Shown here in pieces: positions 58,401 to 64,000 of a stretch of 64,000 bases of DNA. This stretch comes from Cardinalis cardinalis. Its lineage: Eukaryota > Chordata > Aves > Passeriformes > Cardinalidae. Made by a program: the position numbers and the translations under genes. Every line of letters begins with the position of its first letter. Position 1 is the stretch's first letter. A model generated the notes under the pieces. That model searched no databases. It had not been told where the DNA came from and saw only the letters and a list, made by a program, of their open reading frames with translations. The DNA lies in assembly GCA_014549065.1 (NCBI GenBank), contig JACDOX010000007.1, forward strand, positions 4,829,034-4,893,033, written 5' to 3'.

Positions 58401-59940
58401 GCTTGCTCCCTACCAGTGGGAGAGCCCTACATCCCCCGACACCTCATACACTCCCTNGGCTGCTGATCCCCCGGGGATCCTTCCCTCTCTCTCTCTGCTG
58501 CTGCTGCGAGCACGGTCAGCCGAGGCTGTGCATGGCCGGCGCTCTTGGATTTCCCTTCGGCTTCTCTCTGCGCGCAGGGCGGCCGCGCCCGGGGCAGCGG
58601 GACACCCACAGCAGCACCGCCTCTCTCCCCTCTCACTTCATGGCCACGACTCGGAAAACATGGAGNGCGTTTCGCTCCTGCTTTTCGGTGACAGATTTTT
58701 TGCGAGGTCTTTGTTTGCTTTTNTTTCTAATTGCAACTTAGGTTGCAATTTTAAACCTCTAAATCACCCTCCCCCGAAAAAAAGCAAATCCCCAATTATC
58801 AGGTTATTTTCTTCCTCTCTCCAGACATTTTTCCCCCTCCCCAGGTGTTTGATTAGTCGGGGTTAAAAAGTTTTTAGGTTAACAAATTCGTCGGACTAGG
58901 TTAAGAAGAGGAGGGGGAAAAAAAAGTATCTCTCCCCTCCTCTCCCTGGAGAGAAAGGAACAAAAAACCAAAGGAAAACAAAAACAAACAAACAAAAAGG
59001 AACCCCTCCCAAAGCTTCCCCCCGAGTTAAGCAAGAGACTGAGAGGCTCCGACGAGAGCCCGGGACCGTGGCCCGCTCGCTACCCGCAGCCGGCGGGCGC
59101 AGGAGCAGTGGAGGAGGAGGTGGCGGCGGTGCTGGCAGCACGGAGAGGAGCCATGTCAAGATAAAGCCACGAAGCCGCGGAGCCCCCCCATCCCTGCCGC
59201 AGGGGACACGGTGACCGGGCCGCCCGCTCTGCCGCTGCTCGGCCCCGACCTGGTCCCCATAGTCTAGCTCAGCGCCTCGGGGCCGGGGAGTGGGGAAATG
59301 GTGGCGGAGAGAGAAGGAGAAGGAAGAGGCGACGGCGGCGGAAGGAGGAGGAGGAGGAAGAGGACGCTGTCCCTGCGCTAGCGGCTCCTACGGAGGAGGG
59401 CGGCGGGCATAGAGAGATCCCGGAGCNGCGTCGGAACAGGACCGGGACGGCCGGGAAGAATGATGAAAAGGCTGAGAGCCTCTTTTCGCCCAGGCGGTCC
59501 CGGGACGTCCTCGAGGGCGACGGCAGGAGCGGGCGCGAGGGAGCGGGAGTGCCTGCGCCTCGGCACGGAGCGAGCGCGGAGTGCAGCTGCGCAGCCACCA
59601 CGGACTCCTCAAAATGGCAGCGCCTGAGTCGTACAGGCACCGCCCTACCCGCACCGCTGGCGCGTACCAAGTCCTCGTGCTTCTGGGGGGGCGAGGCACT
59701 GTTGTGGTCGAGGCAGTAGACCTCAACCTCGGTAACCACCGTGGACACGCCTTGTCAGGAATGGCAGGAAGCAAAGTACAGCAGCGGCTTGGAGCGTCTC
59801 CGAGCTCTCACCGCGCCAGGAATCCNCACTGCCCTACACTTTCTTCCCCTCCATTCCCCGCGGTCACGCCTCGTGTAACCGCCCGCTCGCCCCGCGTGGT
59901 GCCCGCGGGACAGAGACCCGGATGGGGCTGCTCAACGCCG
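58400..59940. promoter_or_regulatory. C6orf62: CpG island, probable C6orf62 promoter
   Basis: GC- and CpG-rich sequence with polypurine tracts (GGA/GAA-rich, 59283-59375), interrupted by an AT-richer stretch near 58720-59010. It is the only CpG island upstream of the minus-strand C6orf62, so its promoter most likely lies here. A YY1-type AAAATGGCAGC at 59611-59621 lies on the plus strand, in the position such sites take just inside transcription starts. The TSS and direction cannot be fixed from sequence. Confidence 0.65.
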
Positions 59941-59945
59941 ATCAC

Positions 59946-59966
59946 GGGGGGGGGGGGGGGGGGGGG
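59946..59966 (+). repeat. Uninterrupted 21-G tract
   Basis: A run of 21 consecutive G at the right edge of the C6orf62 CpG island. It could form G-quadruplex structures and is also a place where sequencing length is unreliable. Confidence 0.9.
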
Positions 59967-60254
59967 AACGACGACGGGCAGGGTGTGAGGCAAAGGGGAG
60001 AGAAGAGCCATGCCCCACTCCCCCACCGCCCGCCCGAGGTGGTATGTGCCTGGGGCAGCTCCCCTTCGTCCCACCAGAGGAACGCCTGATCCCCAAATTC
60101 CGTCCTCGTCAACTAAAACTTGTTTCAGCCTTAAGCGTGGTGATGTTATATGTAAAAAGCCCCGAAGTGGCATATTTTGTGTAATTTGGTCCGTCGCCGT
60201 TTGTATTCAGCCCGTCCCACGTATGCAAAGTAAAACTGTAAATAAAACAACAAT

Positions 60255-60960
60255 TCAAGTCCAANATGCATTCAAAGCTGACATGGCAAAGGGCGTGCCT
60301 GCAGCGCTGATCTCGCCACCGCAGCCAGTGCGACAGTCCGTGTTCCTCCGTGGCGGCCGCAGCGCTTCCCGAGGAGGCTGGCTAAGTTTGATAAATAAGT
60401 AATTGCTATTCCAGAAACACAAACCTAATCCTTGGAGAGAAGTAAGCGGTTTTATTTCTGCACTACAAGGACAGGCTAATGCCCCCCTTCCCTTCCCGTT
60501 CTCTGGAAGGAAGGAGGAATGGCATGGAAGCAATGGACGCCAAGCGAGGACACGGCCTGCTGTTGGGCGTTCTCCCTGTGGGAAGGCCCTGGGCGAGTAG
60601 GAGGAATCGCAATCGCCATCCCAGCACCGGGCTCGGTAGTTCGCTGGCCCATCCCTGCATGCCAGGGTAACCTCTTCGCTGTCCGACATGCCCGGCCTGG
60701 GGCTGCTCCTGAGGCGCCGGCAGCTCAGGCTCGCAGTGCCGGAGCCGAGGGGTGCTGAGCGGCTGGTGTGTGCCTCAGCACGGCCCGGGCTGCCGGGCTG
60801 GGTGAGCGCCGCGCTCCCACCTTTCCCTGGAAGCTGGCGCCTGTGACTCCACGGAACAGCGGCGATGTTACGGAGATTACGGGAAGTAGACAAGTGCGGG
60901 CACCGTCTTTCTCGCTTGATCGTGTTTCAAAGCCCATGCGGCATGCCAGTGGCACCCTCC
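60255..60960. other. Second GC-rich block, function unknown
   Basis: About 0.7 kb with raised GC and CpG content, separated from the C6orf62 island by a 200-bp AT-richer stretch. Both strands stay open for long distances (212 codons minus, 60255-60893), as expected in GC-rich DNA. No protein family was recognised. It may be a promoter shore, an enhancer or the start of a non-coding transcript. Confidence 0.4.
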
Positions 60961-63860
60961 AGTAATTCCACTTTTCAGTGTTTGGTCCCCCGGTCTCTTA
61001 CTTGTCCCTGCCGATCCCCCTTGTTATCTCCTGGCCTTCAAATTAGTTATTTTCCTTTAGCACACCTTTCCTCTACATACTTTCCCTCGGACATGTCTCT
61101 CCTGCCTGTCTTATAGGCAGGACCTGTGTTCAGCCTTTGGACCTCGTTATCTTCCCCGGGTGTTATCCAGACCCTCCGATGCGACCAGTCCTCTCGCCTT
61201 CCCTGACACGGGCATTGCCCAGAACATTCCTCTGTTGTTTGNACAAGAAAAGAGCAGAAGCAGATAATTTTTTCCTACTTGGAGATTGCTGTTCAGTCCT
61301 AATGGGCAATGCCGCTGGAAAATAACCCTTTATTTGGTGGTAAAAAGCAAGGCAGGTAAATAGGAGGATTACATTAGCTCCACACTTCTGTGGCTATTTC
61401 AGACTGACATGAGTTTTTTAACTACAACATCAGTCTGTCCTTAAGGAGAGCAGCGTTTAGATAACAGCTCTTCCAGCCAGTTCGGTCCAGTTTTGTTTTC
61501 CACGCTGCCCTGTGCGACATTTTGTGCCGCAGTCTTGCGCCCGCTGCTATTTTAAGGCATGACTCACGCTTGGCCTGTGACCCTCTTTGTGCCAGCACAG
61601 CGAGAGCTCGGCAGCGCCTGACCAGGGGATTGCCCCGGCACAGAAGGCCCGCGGGGGGAACTGGCGCCTTGCCCACCTGCGGAGGGGAAAGGAAANCGTT
61701 TTCTTCCAGCCCAGGGATTCCAGCTGCCCTTTTGAGTGTAGAGATGCAGTCACAAGGGATCGGGCAGCTGCCCAGCCCCAGGCTGAGGAATGCACCCAAA
61801 AAATTTTGTCAAATGTAGTGCTGGTGTAAGAGCATTTTTTCTTCTGGAGGGCTTTATAATAGAGCTATGAGGAGAGGAATATATATACTTAGATGAAATA
61901 TACATATACATATATAGATGTGTGTGTCTGTGTGTAAAGGAAAAGGGAGATCAAGTACAAAGTATTTATTACGNGTTAAGCGGCCACCACCTGTCTTCTG
62001 CAAACTCAGGCTGCTCAAATCCTTTCAGAAAGGGATGGGGAGTTGGAATCACTCCAGGTTCCTTCTGTAAAGACTGGTGCTCCTCCTTATACAGACGACT
62101 TCCTTTCTTTAGCAAGCTCAGAGAAGATTTTTTTGCCCTTTTGCTCATTGTCTTGTAAGGGTACCCTGACAACATTTACGCAAATGAGTCAATTAACCAA
62201 CCCAAGTATGTTTATTATACATTTACATGCAGAAATTTTGCACTATTAAATTCATGAGTACTGGCTGAGTCTTGTCCTACTTTAGTATAGTTGTGCTTCT
62301 GTTTCTCCATCATGAAGAAGCTTATAGGGTAGAAAAATCTCATCATCTTAAAACATATGTCAAAATGTAAAATCTCTTAATGAAGGGAGAGTTAAGACTT
62401 AGCAAAAGAAATACTTATACGCTATTGATCCATAATTATCTTGACTACATAATTGCATATTATTGTTATGCTTCATATTGGTTATGCAATGTTGCATCAT
62501 TTATAAAAGAAGCTTGTGGCCCTGGAAGCTGGGTGTGTATTTTGCAATTATAACACTCGATCCAATGACAGACTACCTCTCTTCAAATCTAATTTAAAAC
62601 AATATAAGGCTTATCACTGAGAAGAAAGGAATGTGCATGTTAAACAAAACAAACCTGACAAGTAGGTTGTGGCATTATATGCAGTAATAGTTCTCTTTTT
62701 TTAGGCCTAAATCCCACTAACACAGCAAAAATAGTGTTTCTTGTTTACAATAAATCCAGGCTGAGTAAAACAGCCAGCAGAGTGGGTCAGCCTCTGCTTG
62801 NTTAGCACAGCAGAGACAAATTAGCTGGTGTCCTTGATGCTTTCCCCCTGAGTGAGAAGGACTGTGTACACCAGCACAAAGCTGCAGTCCTGTACCCTTG
62901 GAGGAGTCAGGTGCACACAGACCCCTCTGAGGACTGGGATTGCAGCATCAGGGCTGCCATCCTGCAGAAATACGGAATCCAGCAGCATGAGAAATGGCCT
63001 GTGTGAAGGTAGTCATGTACTCCACTTGTCTCAAAAATATATTCCTTGGGAGAGAAAGTGAGTCATGGAATTTTGAAAAGCAAAAGTTTAAAATATCTGG
63101 TTGAAAAAAGTTTGAAAGTTTAAAATATCTGGTTGCTGGCTATGCTTCTCTGAAAACCTGGTATTTTCTAGTCACCATGTTATATCCTCAGTATTTTCAG
63201 TGAAACCAAGCACTCCTTTGCATAATAACTTGTGTTTTTTCTGTAAATTAAAAACCATTGATAACTTTATAGATACACCTTGTTGTTTTGGGTTTCTTTT
63301 TCCTAAAATTTCTGTAATTTCAGAGTCTAATTCCTGTTTTCAAAATTACATATTTACTCATAAGCATGTGGGCAAGATTGTACTCTAATGCCTCTGCTCT
63401 TAATTTCCAGCTTAATGATTAGTTACTTAAAAATCAATAATTTCATGTTAATGATTAGTTTTTAATAAATTGTCAGAAATTGATATGTATGTTATAGACA
63501 TATTTAGGAAGAGATGAGATGGATTCTGTTATCTTTCTTCTGTACATTCCACACATACTGTACTGTATGTTAGAAGTAGAATCAGCCCTGAAGCTCCTTG
63601 CTTCAAAAACAGAACTATGATTAATTCAGTGCCAAATATTTATGCATCAGACAAAAATAAATTCATGTTCTTTGTAAATTCAAACAAGACAAATTAGGTG
63701 GTAATTAAAACTCTTTCATATACTTCAGATCATACTGATTCACTCGCTTCTATATTCAGAGAAAACAGTTTCTAAGGCATAAGAGGAATGCTTTTGTGCA
63801 GAGAAATGTCAGTGTTTAATGTGTACAACATTCCTTATGTTGTGTTCTGGACCCAGTTAG
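60961..63860. other. Intergenic region, no gene seen
   Basis: Moderate GC to about 61800, then AT-rich. It includes an AT/TG simple repeat (about 61880-61938), a palindrome beside a TATA-like box (62484-62508), and a short repeat of GTTTAAAATATCTGGTTG (about 63086 and 63118). The next conserved neighbour in other amniotes, GMNN, is not in the window. Confidence 0.5.
61880..61938. repeat. AT/TG simple-sequence tract
   Basis: Stretches of ATATATA, ACATATACATATATA and TGTGTGTGTCTGTGTGT in succession. Low complexity. Confidence 0.8.
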
Positions 63861-63895
63861 AATCACAGAATCATAGAATGACTTTGGTTGTCCAC
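63861..63895 (+). mobile_element. CR1 LINE fragment
   Basis: GAATCACAGAATCATAGAATG followed by ACTTTGGTTG is the hallmark CR1 motif (usual form ATCATAGAATGGTTTGGGTTGG). Only about 35 bp remain. Confidence 0.75.
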
Positions 63896-63931
63896 CACTG
63901 TCTACTTCTTCTTGTGATGGACAGCANTGGA

Positions 63932-64000
63932 CAGAAGAAAATTAACTCTACCCCTGCCAAAACCAGCACACCACTGCACAGCTGTTGCTACGATATTAAC
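63932..64000 (+). mobile_element. Partial ERV-associated repeat at window edge
   Basis: AGAAGAAAATTAACTCTACC followed by CCTGCCAAAACCAGCACACC resembles a segment found in common avian ERV elements. It is cut by the window end, so its extent cannot be judged. Confidence 0.45.

Noticed and set aside
58123..58866. 247-codon plus-strand frame near the C6orf62 promoter
   Set aside because: It has no domain and low-complexity composition, and it crosses the AT-rich/GC-rich boundary with no splice or start context. Best explained by chance.
59269..59748. 159-codon minus-strand frame in the CpG island
   Set aside because: The Ser/Arg/Pro-rich product reflects GGA/GGC repeats. It could be an upstream frame of a C6orf62 leader, but nothing supports a protein.
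60255..60893. 212-codon minus-strand frame
   Set aside because: GC-rich DNA with other long frames on both strands; no recognisable family. Kept only as a GC-rich block.
1..64000. CRISPR arrays, operons, riboswitches, insertion sequences or other prokaryotic features; tRNA or rRNA genes
   Set aside because: Introns, CpG islands, CR1 and LTR elements show vertebrate DNA. No regularly spaced repeats or tRNA box motifs were found on reading.

Overview
The window looks like nuclear DNA from a bird, probably a passerine. It is AT-rich and carries CR1 LINE fragments, several endogenous-retrovirus LTRs of types I know from songbird genomes, and spliced vertebrate genes with compact introns and GT-AG junctions. 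The species cannot be named from this. Many isolated N calls and one 13-N gap (12094-12106) mark it as a draft assembly. I see no prokaryotic gene, CRISPR array, tRNA or rRNA.

Three complete protein-coding genes can be assembled exon by exon, all in the right-hand half. TDP2 (minus strand, 7 coding exons, 33603-39127, 368 codons) encodes the DNA-repair enzyme tyrosyl-DNA phosphodiesterase 2. ACOT13 (plus strand, 3 coding exons, 39214-44715, 140 codons) encodes a mitochondrial hotdog-fold acyl-CoA thioesterase. C6orf62 (minus strand, 5 coding exons, 53187-57531, 229 codons) encodes a very strongly conserved protein of unknown function. Every splice junction keeps the frame, and the lengths match the human proteins as I remember them. 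The gene order is the conserved vertebrate block known from human 6p22. TDP2 and ACOT13 are head to head with only 86 bp between their start codons, inside one CpG island, so they very likely share a bidirectional promoter. ACOT13 and C6orf62 converge.

Layout: 1-33.2 kb is gene-poor, AT-rich DNA with three LTRs (766-1363, 9639-10271, 13202-13803), an older LTR fragment near 22.2-22.6 kb, a CR1/LTR patch near 32.1-32.6 kb and several small tandem duplications. KIAA0319 would be expected there from mammalian synteny, but I recognise none of its coding exons. 33.2-39.1 kb is TDP2, whose 2 kb intron 2 holds ERV-derived DNA and a 24-bp minisatellite. 39.2-45.3 kb is ACOT13. 45.3-52.0 kb is intergenic. 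52.0-59.7 kb is C6orf62 with its promoter CpG island. 59.8-64 kb has a 21-G tract, a second GC-rich block, AT-rich DNA and CR1/ERV fragments at the right edge.

I found no convincing new biological system. The observations most worth following are the very tight divergent promoter, the missing expected neighbour, the repeats inserted in TDP2 intron 2, and a few unexplained sequence structures (tandem duplications, a palindrome next to a TATA box, the G tract, the second GC-rich block).
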